This document shows positions 1-9,137 of a stretch of DNA of 64,000 nucleotides, piece by piece. Below the pieces are notes generated by a model that was given only the letters and a program-made list of their open reading frames with translations, made no database searches and was not told the origin of the DNA. The stretch comes from an uncultured Lachnospiraceae bacterium (GTDB lineage: Bacteria > Bacillota > Clostridia > Lachnospirales > Lachnospiraceae). Numbering within the stretch: the first letter of the stretch is position 1; each line of letters starts with the position of its first letter. Made by a program: the position numbers and the translations under genes. Where the stretch lies: contig CACZLA010000004.1 of the NCBI GenBank assembly GCA_902781895.1, positions 1 through 64,000 of the forward strand, in the 5' to 3' direction.

Positions 1-46
1 GATGATATAATTTTAATGCTATATCTTTTTGCTGTTTTGAATACAT

Positions 47-68
47 AAAAAGGCTCCTTTCGGAGCCC
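47..68 (-). terminator. Rho-independent terminator, minus strand
   Basis: Read on the minus strand, a GC-rich hairpin (GGCTCC paired with GGAGCC around a GAAA-type loop) is followed by five T. It lies about 160 bases downstream of the minus-strand transporter gene ending at 232. No convincing gene lies in between, so it probably ends that transcript. Confidence 0.7.
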
Positions 69-231
69 TATGAGAGTCCAGATTTTTGTCCGCACCCCCC
101 ACTCTTTTTCATGTCTCACTCAATGAGTGAATAACAATCCGAACGATTTCTTTCTGAGAAAGAATATTGCACTTTCTTTTGATATTATAACAAAAAATTT
201 ATCAATCACAATGAAAATAGTTTTATTCAGA

Positions 232-2928
232 CTAATTAATCACCCCCGTTATAACACCCAGCCCATCCTCATACCTATATTCCAGATCACCAACCGCACG
301 TTTAATAATGGATACTGAAACAGGGTCGCCTTCAGTGAGGGGGTTGAATTTTTCTCCCTTGAAGGTAACCTTGATATCCATGGTTCCTGTTTCTTCTTTA
401 TATGAAAATGTCATCTTTGCATCAGTTTCTTCCTGATATTTATCCACCAGTATTATAGCGCCCAGCTCCTCTGTTATAACATTCAGCTTACTTATAGTGG
501 TGCGTTCAAGCATATGACGATAGCCGAAGTCTTCTATCTGGGTTACAGCACCGCCCAGGTCGAATATTGCGCCTTTTATTTCGATGTCCAGTACCTTCAG
601 GTGACCGATAAACTGGCGCGTCTTTTCTTTTGTAGGATTCTGGAAAATCTCAGTCGGAGTTCCTTCCTCGTAAATGATTCCTTCATCGACATAGAATATC
701 CTGTCAGAAACATCTCTGGCAAAGCTCATCTCATGGGTTACGATAACCATGGTCATGCCTTTTCTTGCCAGTTTCCTGATAACTGTAAGAACCTCGCCGA
801 TGGTAGTAGGATCAAGAGCTGATGTGGGCTCATCAAAAAGAATTATCTCAGGATTCATAACTATGCCACGAGCGATGGCAACTCGTTGCTGCTGACCTCC
901 CGATAATTCATTTGGATAATTCATTGCCTTTGAAGCAAGACCAACCTGCTTCAGTGCATCCATGCTATAGACAAATGCATCCTCACGGCTTCTTTTAAGA
1001 AGCTCCGTCTGGGCAAGCATTATATTTTCAACTATGGTGAGATGGGAGAACAAGAAGAATGCCTGAAATACCATTACCACATTCTGCCTTAGTTCATTCA
1101 GGTTGTAACCATCTGCCAGTATGCTTTCTCCTTTGAAGCTGATGTCGCCTCCATCTGCTGTTTCCAGCTGATTAAGAAGATTAAGAAATGTACTCTTGCC
1201 GGTTCCGGATGGGCCGATGATGGTTATGACCTCGCCTCTATGTATCTCGCAGTTTATATCTTTTATCGGTTCAACGTTTTCATATCGTTTGCTGAGGTGT
1301 TCTACTTTGTAAAGTAATTCTCCCTTTTCCTTATCATCAGATGCCGCTTCTCCTAAATCGGTTTTGAGTTCTCCTGACATATATCTATCCATAAGAGACT
1401 TAACCTTATCAATCCGCCTGCTTCCCGGTTTTATCTTTTTCTCAAACCTGCTGAGAAGGGTGATAAGGATAAAAGAAAGTAACAGGTAAATTATGGCTGT
1501 AAGTATAAGTGGGAAGAAAGCTTCGTAGGTTCTGCTTCTGATGATATCAGCAGATCTTGTCAGATCCATAACGGATATATATCCCGCAACAGCAGTCAGT
1601 TTTACCAGTGAGATAAACTGCCCGATGTATACAGGCAGAATATGTATAAGTGCCTGTGGGAGAATGACCTTTCTGAAACCATGGAAGCTGCTGAAGCCCA
1701 TAGCCTTGGCAGCTCTTCCTTGTCCACTTGGTACTGCATCGATTCCTTTTCTGAATATTTCAGATGTATAAGCAGAAAAGTCCAGAGAAAAACCTATCAC
1801 GCATACCCAGAATGCCGGGAAGTTCTGACCGGTAAAAATCAGATAGTTTAACACAAGCAGAAGTACAACTATAGGAATTCCTCTGAAGATCTTTATATAT
1901 ACTCCCGCTATAGTTTTTGCAAATCTTTTCTTTCTTGTGTGAAGGAAACAGATAAATGCACCTAAAGCTGTTCCGAATAAGCCTGACAGGATCGACAAAG
2001 CTATCGTGATTCCGAGACCGGAAAGAAGGAGCTTCCACCTGTCCTCTTTGATGACATTTTTGTAAAAGCTGTCCTTTACGGAATTAAAAAAGCCTTTAGA
2101 TTCTAAAGCAGTATTATCCGGATTAAGTACTACTAAAGAGGTGCCTCCGATAAATGTGGGCTCAGCGAAATATACACTTTCGGCTCTTTCATCTGTGTAA
2201 GCTATTCCGCCACATGCCAGATCATCTTTTCCCGATGAAACAGCAGGAAGTATTCCGGCGAAATTCATGGAATCAAACTCCGGATGATATCCCTTTTCTT
2301 TGCAGAAATTAATAAAGATATCTACATCGATACCCGCAAGCTTTCCGTCCTTTACGAAAATAAATGGGGTCATGGTAGTATCAATAGCTACGTGCAGAGT
2401 TCCGTTTGTATCCGGAAGCTTCTCAGGATCGATGGTTACCTCTTTGTTATCACCGTCACCGAACCATTTGTTATAGATATCATTATAAAATCCGCTGTCC
2501 TTTATCTGAATTATGTATTCACTATATTCATCACATAGTGCCTTCCCCTTTTTGTTTTTAGAGAAGATGGCGCTTACCTTCATTCCGTCCGTGATTTTTT
2601 CTTCCAGCTCCATCATTTCAGGATAATCAGGTAGTACATACTTTATGATTGCATCCGAGTCAATATAAGCATCTATCTTTCCGTTTCGGAGTGCATTTAT
2701 CATGTCAGAGAGATTATCGTAATAAAGAAGCTCGGCATCCGGGAATCTTTCCTCCGCCTGGATAGCCTGAATACTTCCGGTGGCTGTTCCTATCCTGGCA
2801 TGCTCTAAATCAGCTAATGTTTTGAAGCTTTTTGCCGTGGTTTTATCATCCGATCCGCAGCTGACCATAAGCATGGCAGATAGCAGCATTATCATTATAA
2901 TAGAAAGAAGTTTCACTCGTTTCATCAT
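232..2928 (-). CDS. Three-in-one amino-acid ABC transporter: solute-binding, permease and ATPase with an extra C-terminal domain
   Basis: This single chain combines the parts of a polar amino-acid ABC importer. An AGGAG site nine bases before the ATG at 2928 supports this start over the upstream in-frame ATG at 3018. Residues 1-24 are a lipoprotein signal with the acceptor Cys at 24. Residues 35-157 resemble lobe 2 of a family-3 solute-binding protein and 175-268 resemble lobe 1, the reverse of the normal order. A His/Glu-type permease follows (about 297-505), then an ATPase (about 540-785) with Walker A GPSGTGKST, signature LSGGQQQR and Walker B ILFDEPT. The last ~110 residues contain EEL and a NPLTEGD stretch reminiscent of GHKL (HATPase_c_2) folds, without clear nucleotide motifs. 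The substrate is unknown; polar amino acids are likely from family. Confidence 0.85.
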   Translation of the reverse strand: MMKRVKLLSIIMIMLLSAMLMVSCGSDDKTTAKSFKTLADLEHARIGTATGSIQAIQAEERFPDAELLYYDNLSDMINALRNGKIDAYIDSDAIIKYVLPDYPEMMELEEKITDGMKVSAIFSKNKKGKALCDEYSEYIIQIKDSGFYNDIYNKWFGDGDNKEVTIDPEKLPDTNGTLHVAIDTTMTPFIFVKDGKLAGIDVDIFINFCKEKGYHPEFDSMNFAGILPAVSSGKDDLACGGIAYTDERAESVYFAEPTFIGGTSLVVLNPDNTALESKGFFNSVKDSFYKNVIKEDRWKLLLSGLGITIALSILSGLFGTALGAFICFLHTRKKRFAKTIAGVYIKIFRGIPIVVLLLVLNYLIFTGQNFPAFWVCVIGFSLDFSAYTSEIFRKGIDAVPSGQGRAAKAMGFSSFHGFRKVILPQALIHILPVYIGQFISLVKLTAVAGYISVMDLTRSADIIRSRTYEAFFPLILTAIIYLLLSFILITLLSRFEKKIKPGSRRIDKVKSLMDRYMSGELKTDLGEAASDDKEKGELLYKVEHLSKRYENVEPIKDINCEIHRGEVITIIGPSGTGKSTFLNLLNQLETADGGDISFKGESILADGYNLNELRQNVVMVFQAFFLFSHLTIVENIMLAQTELLKRSREDAFVYSMDALKQVGLASKAMNYPNELSGGQQQRVAIARGIVMNPEIILFDEPTSALDPTTIGEVLTVIRKLARKGMTMVIVTHEMSFARDVSDRIFYVDEGIIYEEGTPTEIFQNPTKEKTRQFIGHLKVLDIEIKGAIFDLGGAVTQIEDFGYRHMLERTTISKLNVITEELGAIILVDKYQEETDAKMTFSYKEETGTMDIKVTFKGEKFNPLTEGDPVSVSIIKRAVGDLEYRYEDGLGVITGVIN

Positions 2929-3024
2929 CTTAATAATCTCCTGAAATGAATCACTTTTGACAATATTATCATAACATAGAAAAGGAGTTTTCATTAGAAA
3001 AAATATAAAATGACTCATTTTTCA

Positions 3025-3054
3025 TTGAAAAAATCATTTATCATGCTTTAAAAT
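3025..3054 (+). promoter_or_regulatory. Candidate sigma-A promoter for the PNPOx-like gene
   Basis: TTGAAA (3025-3030) and TAAAAT (3049-3054) are separated by 18 bases, about 30 bases before the start codon at 3085. Confidence 0.5.
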
Positions 3055-3084
3055 AATCATAGCATTTTACAGGAGGTAATAAAA

Positions 3085-3486
3085 ATGGGTGATATCAAAA
3101 AGGTAGCAGATTTTTTAAAGGAGGCAGGAATATATTATCTTGCAACAGTTGAGGGTGATCAGCCAAGGGTAAGACCTTTCGGAACAGTAAATATATTTGA
3201 AGACAAGCTTTATATTCAGACAGGAAAGGTGAAGGATGTTTCAAAGCAGCTTCATGCAAATCCGAAGGCAGAGATATGTGTATTTAATGAAGGCGTATGG
3301 CTTCGCGTGGCTTGCGAGCTGATTGAAGATGACAGAAGAGAAGCACGTGCATCCATGCTGGATGCTTATCCGGATCTCAGAGGAATGTATTCAGAGGATG
3401 ATGGAAATACAGAGGTGTTCTATCTGCAGAATGCTACAGCTACATTCAGTTCCTTCACAGCAGCCCCTGAAATAATTACGTTTTAG
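3085..3486 (+). CDS. Pyridoxamine 5'-phosphate oxidase-family flavin-binding protein
   Basis: A 133-residue single-domain protein with the split-barrel pattern of the PNPOx family. The N-terminal segment YYLATVEGDQPRVRPFG is the typical first strand pair, and VSKQLHANPKAEICV is the following helix and strand. Family members bind FMN, F420 or haem, and many reduce small molecules or simply bind flavin; the substrate cannot be told here. Genuine pyridoxine oxidases are about 200 residues and have a further C-terminal segment, so this is unlikely to be PdxH. The start is backed by AGGAGG nine bases upstream. It is divergent from the transporter gene and probably monocistronic. Confidence 0.85.
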   Translation: MGDIKKVADFLKEAGIYYLATVEGDQPRVRPFGTVNIFEDKLYIQTGKVKDVSKQLHANPKAEICVFNEGVWLRVACELIEDDRREARASMLDAYPDLRGMYSEDDGNTEVFYLQNATATFSSFTAAPEIITF

Positions 3487-3504
3487 ATGGAAGCTTGAAT
3501 GAAT

Positions 3505-3552
3505 TAAGCCTTCCCATTGAGGGGAAGGTGGCGCGAAGCGCCGGATGAGGTG
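3505..3552 (+). repeat. Palindromic dispersed-type repeat that ends in a Shine-Dalgarno-like sequence
   Basis: Two back-to-back hairpins are visible: CCTTCCC (3509-3515) with GGGAAGG (3522-3528), and GGCGC (3530-3534) with GCGCC (3538-3542). GGATGAGGTG follows. From memory, very similar sequences are scattered through gut Clostridia genomes. Only one copy lies in this window, so repeat status is established knowledge rather than seen here. Confidence 0.6.
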
Positions 3553-3556
3553 TTAT

Positions 3557-4243
3557 ATGAACATAAACAAAAAAGAAGTCGAGCGTTATCTCGGCTTCAA
3601 AGGCGTAACAACTATAGATGAAAACATCAGTAAAACCATAGATGAATGTATTGAAGAAATGAGTGCTCAGGTGAATCCGAAATTCACTTATAAAACATTT
3701 CCCATACATTGGAAGTTCAGCTATAAGTTTATCCCTGAAGAGAACAGGAAGGAGAAAAATACCTCCTGTGAGTTTGAGGGGATACAGGTAAGTTCGGGAA
3801 ATCTTCTGAAGAATCTGGATGGCTGCTCTGAGATAGTAATGCTTGCGGTAACCCTTGGACCGGTTCCGGATATGCTTGTCAGAAAAGCTGAGGTCAGGGA
3901 TATGATGAAGGCCTATACCTTCCAGGCAGTAGGTGCGGCCATGGCCGAAGCATGGTGCGATGAAATAAATGATAAGATAATCAAAGAAGCGGAGGAGAGA
4001 GGGCTTCACGCCCGTCCTCGTTTCTCTCCGGGTTATGGAGATTTTCCTTTGGAGGTCCAGAAGGATTTTGAAAGGATACTTGAAATGCCGAAGACTATCG
4101 GAGTTACTCTCTCCGATAGTCTCCTTATGACACCGACCAAGTCAATAACCGCAGTTATTGGTCTTTCTGAAATTGATACGAACTGTGAGAAAAGCGGCTG
4201 CGAACAGTGCAGTATGGCAGGGAAATGCGCATACTCCAGATAA
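3557..4243 (+). CDS. Stand-alone methionine synthase reactivation-domain protein
   Basis: This 228-residue protein resembles the C-terminal AdoMet-binding activation domain of MetH, which re-methylates oxidised cob(II)alamin. The visible family signature is RPRFSPGYGDFPLEVQ followed by GVTLSDSLLMTPTKS. A cysteine-rich tail (NCEKSGCEQCSMAGKC) suggests a metal site. The MetH at 6654-9095 lacks this domain, so the two are probably partners acting in the cytoplasm. The ATG at 3557 is preferred to 3545 because GAGGTG, the end of the upstream repeat, sits just before it. An unrelated surface-protein gene on the other strand separates the two met genes. Confidence 0.85.
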   Translation: MNINKKEVERYLGFKGVTTIDENISKTIDECIEEMSAQVNPKFTYKTFPIHWKFSYKFIPEENRKEKNTSCEFEGIQVSSGNLLKNLDGCSEIVMLAVTLGPVPDMLVRKAEVRDMMKAYTFQAVGAAMAEAWCDEINDKIIKEAEERGLHARPRFSPGYGDFPLEVQKDFERILEMPKTIGVTLSDSLLMTPTKSITAVIGLSEIDTNCEKSGCEQCSMAGKCAYSR

Positions 4244-4274
4244 GACACTTTTCAGAATTCTTACTTCAGGATAC

Positions 4275-6437
4275 TTATTCAGCTAAGTATCCTGAACTGT
4301 TGAAGTAATAATTATACCCATCTATCCAAAGATACTGACTTACGGGATACCAGTCTCCGTCGGTATACCACCAGCCGGTGCTGTCGGATCTCCAGGTTCC
4401 CGAGCCGTATCTTTCGTCCCAGCTTCCGTCAGCGTTCAACCAGCATCCCTGACGGTATTCGCTGTAGTCCATATATCCGTTTGAAAGGAAATAGTACCAA
4501 TAGCCGTCTATCTTTAACCATTGATCTGTGGGATACCAGCCGTTATCCTCGTACCACCAGCCGGTACTGTCGGATTTCCAGGTTCCGTGGCAGTAGGTAT
4601 CGCTGCAGCTTCCGTCGGCATTTAACCAATAGCCATCACGGTAGCAGCTGGTTTCTTTCTTTCCGTTTTTGTCATAGTAATAATATTTTCCGTCCTTTTG
4701 AACCCATTTATCTTGTGAAGGATTCGGAACGTTGGGGATAGCAGTACTGACTCCGTTCTCATCCAGCATATCCCTTAAAATGGTATTAAACTCGGTACGT
4801 GAAACACGGCCATATGGATCAATCCTCTGTTTATCCTTGGAAGCATTCGGGTCTCCCTTTGGATGAAGGATATTCCAGGTGGCTGCCCAGCAGATAGCCT
4901 CCCAATGTTCATAATCTACATCATAATAATCTGAATAATCATCGCTTCGTCCGAAGTCGATGGATCTTTTATAGCCCATAAGCTCCGAGTAGCGCATCAG
5001 CATCAGGAACAGGTCCTGTCTTGTAATCCATTTCCCTACTCCGAAGTTTTCGGAGGAAACATCCGGATAACCTGTACAGATATTATTTTTCTCTCCCCAT
5101 AGCAGAGCATTTTCATAATATGCTCCCTGCTTAACGTCCGTAAATCTGGAGGTGAGACCACTTGCGTCAGGACTTCCGGCCAGTTCATACAGGGTTTCAA
5201 CCACTGTGTCCCTTATAAGAAGATCTGATTCGGAAACACCGGGATCAAGCTCTGAATATTTTTCTTCTGTCGGAGCAGAGGATTTTGCAGTGGTGAGAAG
5301 AGTTACGGCATCATCAAAGCAGAGGAAGTATATGTTGTCCTCCCCTGTGGAAGTTTCTCCGCCGTAATTGATGGTCCAGGAATGTCCCTTGCATACTGCA
5401 GACTCATCCTTCTTTACTCCCTCATTATAGGTCTTGATAAGGTATGGATTGTAGCCGATATCAAGAGTGGTAAAGCTGTTGGTAAATGCCTGTAAAAAGT
5501 ACAGCTTGGTGTTTTTTGACAGATCCAGACTGCCGATACTGTTGCAGGCACAGTCCAGATAAACCAGCTTCGGATTGTGGGACAGATCCAGCTTTGTTAA
5601 GGAATTATAGCTGCAGATAAGCTTCTGGAGCTCCGTATTTTTGCTTACGTCCACCTTGGTGGCTCCGTTATATGCACAGTTATAATACTGCAGTCCCGTG
5701 TTCTTGCTGATATCAATACTTCCGAGCCCCGGATTGTTCCAGATGTCCAGTCTCTTCAGCTTTGTATTTTGAGATACATCCAGTTTCTTCAGTTTGTTGC
5801 TGAATGCATCCAGATGTGAAAGCTTCGGATTTTTGCTGATATCCAGCTTCGTCAGTCCGCAGGTACCGCAGGTCAGGTGTTCAAGCTCAGGATTCTTTGT
5901 TACATCCAGACCCGTTAATGGATTGGTATTACATTCGATAAATGCCATTTTCGGATTCTTGCTTACGTCCAGTGAGGTCAGTTTACAGTCATAGCAGTAA
6001 ACCCACACCAGCTCCGAATTATGTGTCATATCCAGAGAGGTCAGATTGTTACCGGAACACCAGAGACCACGCAGGTCACTGAGATTACTTATGTCCAAAC
6101 TATCTATCCGGTTATCTTTACACCAGAGACCCTGAAGATCAACGAAGTATTCAACTCCCTTCAGGGATTTTATATTTTTTCCTTCGCAATATATATTTAA
6201 AGTAAGTCCTATTTCCTCTGCACTTAAAGTTCCGTTTCCGTCACGGTCATAATCTCTGCCGGAGATTACGGCTCTGAAGTTTGCATCCGGGAAATGGACT
6301 GCATCAATCTTAACAGGCTGTATGCCGGCAGCGTATACTGTGTCAGCTCCTTCTGCAGGGAAGTGAGATACACTTCCGAGAACTGCTGCCGCGGTCATAA
6401 GACCGGCTATGATTTTTGAAAAAATTCTCCTGCTCAT
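4275..6437 (-). CDS. Secreted surface protein with leucine-rich repeats, SLH-like segment and choline-binding-like repeats
   Basis: A signal peptide (about residues 1-36) precedes an EF-hand-like stretch DYDRDGNGTLSAEEI. A long run of about 21-24-residue leucine-rich repeats follows, of the LDVSKNTKLxxLDC kind. The region around LTSRFTDVKQGAYYENALLW resembles S-layer-homology domains, including a later RVSRTEF motif. The last ~140 residues carry aromatic wall-binding repeats (WYPTDQWLKIDGYWYYF). The likely role is surface adhesion or ligand binding at the cell wall; no catalytic domain is visible. GGAAGG upstream of the ATG at 6437 and a clean signal peptide favour that start over the in-frame TTG at 6473. 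It is flanked by oppositely oriented genes, so it is a single-gene unit. Confidence 0.8.
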   Translation of the reverse strand: MSRRIFSKIIAGLMTAAAVLGSVSHFPAEGADTVYAAGIQPVKIDAVHFPDANFRAVISGRDYDRDGNGTLSAEEIGLTLNIYCEGKNIKSLKGVEYFVDLQGLWCKDNRIDSLDISNLSDLRGLWCSGNNLTSLDMTHNSELVWVYCYDCKLTSLDVSKNPKMAFIECNTNPLTGLDVTKNPELEHLTCGTCGLTKLDISKNPKLSHLDAFSNKLKKLDVSQNTKLKRLDIWNNPGLGSIDISKNTGLQYYNCAYNGATKVDVSKNTELQKLICSYNSLTKLDLSHNPKLVYLDCACNSIGSLDLSKNTKLYFLQAFTNSFTTLDIGYNPYLIKTYNEGVKKDESAVCKGHSWTINYGGETSTGEDNIYFLCFDDAVTLLTTAKSSAPTEEKYSELDPGVSESDLLIRDTVVETLYELAGSPDASGLTSRFTDVKQGAYYENALLWGEKNNICTGYPDVSSENFGVGKWITRQDLFLMLMRYSELMGYKRSIDFGRSDDYSDYYDVDYEHWEAICWAATWNILHPKGDPNASKDKQRIDPYGRVSRTEFNTILRDMLDENGVSTAIPNVPNPSQDKWVQKDGKYYYYDKNGKKETSCYRDGYWLNADGSCSDTYCHGTWKSDSTGWWYEDNGWYPTDQWLKIDGYWYYFLSNGYMDYSEYRQGCWLNADGSWDERYGSGTWRSDSTGWWYTDGDWYPVSQYLWIDGYNYYFNSSGYLAE

Positions 6438-6545
6438 TGTATAACATTTCCTTCCATTATGTTTTTGTTTCAAACATATTTACTATCTCCGAAAGTCAAT
6501 ATAACAATACTGCTTAAGCTGTGTCAACAGATTCCTTTTTGGTCT

Positions 6546-6574
6546 TTGATATTAGGCCTGTAAAATGCTATTAT
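6546..6574 (+). promoter_or_regulatory. Candidate sigma-A promoter for metH
   Basis: TTGATA (6546-6551) and TATTAT (6569-6574) are separated by exactly 17 bases, about 80 bases before the metH start. No SAM or cobalamin riboswitch signature is seen in the short leader. Confidence 0.6.
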
Positions 6575-6653
6575 AGGTCATAGGGCTGTAATGCCTTAAC
6601 AGAGGATAACGTAGAAATTGTTTATTATAGAGAATAACGAAGAAAGAAATCAT

Positions 6654-9095
6654 ATGAAAAAAGATTTACGAGAAAGATTAGGCAGGGAGTGGCTCTTCTG
6701 TGATGGAGGAACCGGAACATTTTTGCAGGAGCACGGACTGGGTGGAGGAGAGCTTCCCGAAACCTGGAACATAGATCATCCGGATGTGATAATGGAGCTT
6801 TATGAGGGATACCTCAGAGCCGGTTCGGATATATTTAATACGAATACATTTGGCCTTAACAGCTTCAAATTCCCGGGAAGAGTTGAGGAGCTTATGAATG
6901 CCGCAGTAGAGCTGGCTAAGAAAGCTATGGAAAATACCGGAAGAGAGGATGCGTATATAGCAATAGATGTCGGTCCCACCGGAAAGCTTCTGGAACCTAT
7001 GGGTGACCTCAGCTTCGATAAGGCTGTGGAGGTTTTCGGAGAGGTAATGTCTGCAGGAGAAAATGCAGGCGGTGATCTGATACTTATTGAGACCATGAGC
7101 GACAGCTACGAGGCAAAGGCGGCGGTTTTAGCGGCGAAGGAGTATACGAAGCTTCCTGTTATCGTAACTACCGTATATGATCAAAAGGGAAAGCTTCTTA
7201 CCGGTGGAAATGTTGACTCTACAGTTGCCATGCTGGAGGGACTGGGAGTTGACGCACTTGGAATGAACTGTGGTATGGGACCTGACCTTATGATTCCCAT
7301 GGTGAAGAGACTGGTGGAGGTTGCGTCGGTTCCTATCGTAATAAATCCCAATGCCGGACTTCCCCGTACCGAGGGAGGAAAGACGGTTTTCGATGTTACT
7401 CCCGAGGAGTTCTCTGATGTTATGAGTCAGATAGCCGATATGGGAGTACAGGTTCTGGGCGGCTGCTGCGGAACCACACCTGAGCATATCAGACAGACCA
7501 TAGAAAAAGTAAAGCCAAAGGAATTCCGACCTAATACATATAAGGAAATCACAGTTGTTTCTTCCTTCTGTCAGGCAGTGATTTGTGATAAGAAACCTAT
7601 AATCATAGGAGAGAGAATAAATCCTACCGGAAAGAAAAGATTTAAGCAGGCCCTTCGTGATGCTGATATGGACTACATCCTGTCTCAGGGCCTTGAGCAG
7701 GAGGATGCCGGAGCAGACATACTGGATGTAAATGTAGGACTCCCTGAGATAGATGAACCGAAGATGATGCGGGAGGTTGTTACGAAGCTGCAGGGAGTCA
7801 CTGGACTTCCACTTCAGCTGGATACAACCGATGCAGAGGCTCTTGAACAGGGACTGAGATACTATAATGGTAAAGCTATGATAAACTCCGTAAACGGAAA
7901 GAAGGAAGTTATCGAGATGGTCATGCCACTGGTAAAGAAATACGGTGGCGTGCTTGTTGGACTTGCTCTTGACGAAGACGGAATACCTGAAACTGCGGAT
8001 GGCAGGATAGTAGTAGCAGAGAAGATATATAAAGCTGCGGATGAATACGGAATTCCCAGAAAGGATATAGTAATAGACGGCCTTTGTATGACCATTTCAT
8101 CCGATTCCTCATCAGCGGTTACAACCCTTGAGACACTCAGAAGGATAAGGGATGATTATCATGGTCATTCCATACTGGGAGTTTCGAATATTTCCTTCGG
8201 ACTTCCACAGAGACAGGTGATCAATTCATACTTCCTCACCATGGCTATGCAGATGGGACTTTCATTTGCTATAATGAATCCCAACAACGAACAGATGATG
8301 GCGGCATACAGATCATTTCTGGCACTGTCTGATCTGGATCCGCAGTGTATGGGCTTTATTGAAGCTTATGCAAATGCGACACTTTCGACTATTTCCACCG
8401 GTGGAGCTTCAGCTGCAGCAGGTACAGCCGGAGGTGCTTCAGTCGGAGGTGATGGAGCTTCAGAAGCCGGCTCTTCAAAGTCAGCTCTCAGTAATGCCAT
8501 CGAACGAGGTATGACAGGAGTGGCAGAGTCTGCCATGAAGGAAGAAATGAAATCAAGAGACGCTCTTGAGATTATAAATGATGATCTGATCCCTGCTTTA
8601 GATAAAGTCGGTAAAGGTTTTGAAAAAGGAACGGTTTTCCTTCCCCAGCTGCTGCTGAGTGCAGATGCGGCTAAGGCTGCATTTGAAGTCGTTAAGGCTT
8701 CCATGGCCGGTAAGCCCAGAACCATGAAGGGAAAAGTCATCATCGCCACTGTTAAGGGAGATATACATGACATCGGCAAAAATATCGTAAAGGTCATGCT
8801 GGAAAACTATGGCTATGATGTGATAGATCTCGGTAAAGATGTTCCGCCTGAGGTCATCGTGGACAGAGCTATAGAAGATGATGTAAAGCTGGTGGGACTC
8901 AGTGCTCTTATGACCACAACAGTTGTCAGCATGGAGGACACCATAAAGCTCCTTCGTGAGAAAAAGCCTGATACAAAGGTTGTTGTAGGTGGAGCCGTGA
9001 TGACCCAGGAGTATGCAGATGCTATCGGAGCCGACTGTTATGCAAAGGATGCAATGGCAACGGTAAGATACGCGGACTCAGTATTTGAATCATAA
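6654..9095 (+). CDS. metH: Cobalamin-dependent methionine synthase lacking the activation domain
   Basis: The enzyme transfers a methyl group from methyltetrahydrofolate through cobalamin to homocysteine. An N-terminal homocysteine-binding domain (about 1-290) ends in the zinc motif GGCCGTTPEH. The pterin-binding domain follows (IIIGERINPTGKKRF). After it comes a Gly/Ala/Ser-rich linker of about 30 residues, then the cobalamin cap and the B12 domain with GDIHDIGKN, whose His is the lower cobalt ligand. The chain stops there at 813 residues, whereas full-length MetH (~1,200) continues into the reactivation domain. That domain is encoded separately at 3557-4243. The ATG at 6654 is chosen; 6618 is an in-frame TTG with no better ribosome site. 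Confidence 0.93.
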   Translation: MKKDLRERLGREWLFCDGGTGTFLQEHGLGGGELPETWNIDHPDVIMELYEGYLRAGSDIFNTNTFGLNSFKFPGRVEELMNAAVELAKKAMENTGREDAYIAIDVGPTGKLLEPMGDLSFDKAVEVFGEVMSAGENAGGDLILIETMSDSYEAKAAVLAAKEYTKLPVIVTTVYDQKGKLLTGGNVDSTVAMLEGLGVDALGMNCGMGPDLMIPMVKRLVEVASVPIVINPNAGLPRTEGGKTVFDVTPEEFSDVMSQIADMGVQVLGGCCGTTPEHIRQTIEKVKPKEFRPNTYKEITVVSSFCQAVICDKKPIIIGERINPTGKKRFKQALRDADMDYILSQGLEQEDAGADILDVNVGLPEIDEPKMMREVVTKLQGVTGLPLQLDTTDAEALEQGLRYYNGKAMINSVNGKKEVIEMVMPLVKKYGGVLVGLALDEDGIPETADGRIVVAEKIYKAADEYGIPRKDIVIDGLCMTISSDSSSAVTTLETLRRIRDDYHGHSILGVSNISFGLPQRQVINSYFLTMAMQMGLSFAIMNPNNEQMMAAYRSFLALSDLDPQCMGFIEAYANATLSTISTGGASAAAGTAGGASVGGDGASEAGSSKSALSNAIERGMTGVAESAMKEEMKSRDALEIINDDLIPALDKVGKGFEKGTVFLPQLLLSADAAKAAFEVVKASMAGKPRTMKGKVIIATVKGDIHDIGKNIVKVMLENYGYDVIDLGKDVPPEVIVDRAIEDDVKLVGLSALMTTTVVSMEDTIKLLREKKPDTKVVVGGAVMTQEYADAIGADCYAKDAMATVRYADSVFES

Positions 9096-9137
9096 AAAGG
9101 TCTGACAATTTGTCGCCTTTTGAAAAGGAGAATGGAT

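Noticed and set aside
68..112. A 14-residue minus-strand open frame starting ATG AAA AAG
   Set aside because: Too short, no ribosome site, and it runs into the terminator hairpin; nothing supports translation.
6475..6653. SAM or cobalamin riboswitch before metH
   Set aside because: The leader is short and lacks S-box and B12-box core sequences; only a promoter is visible.
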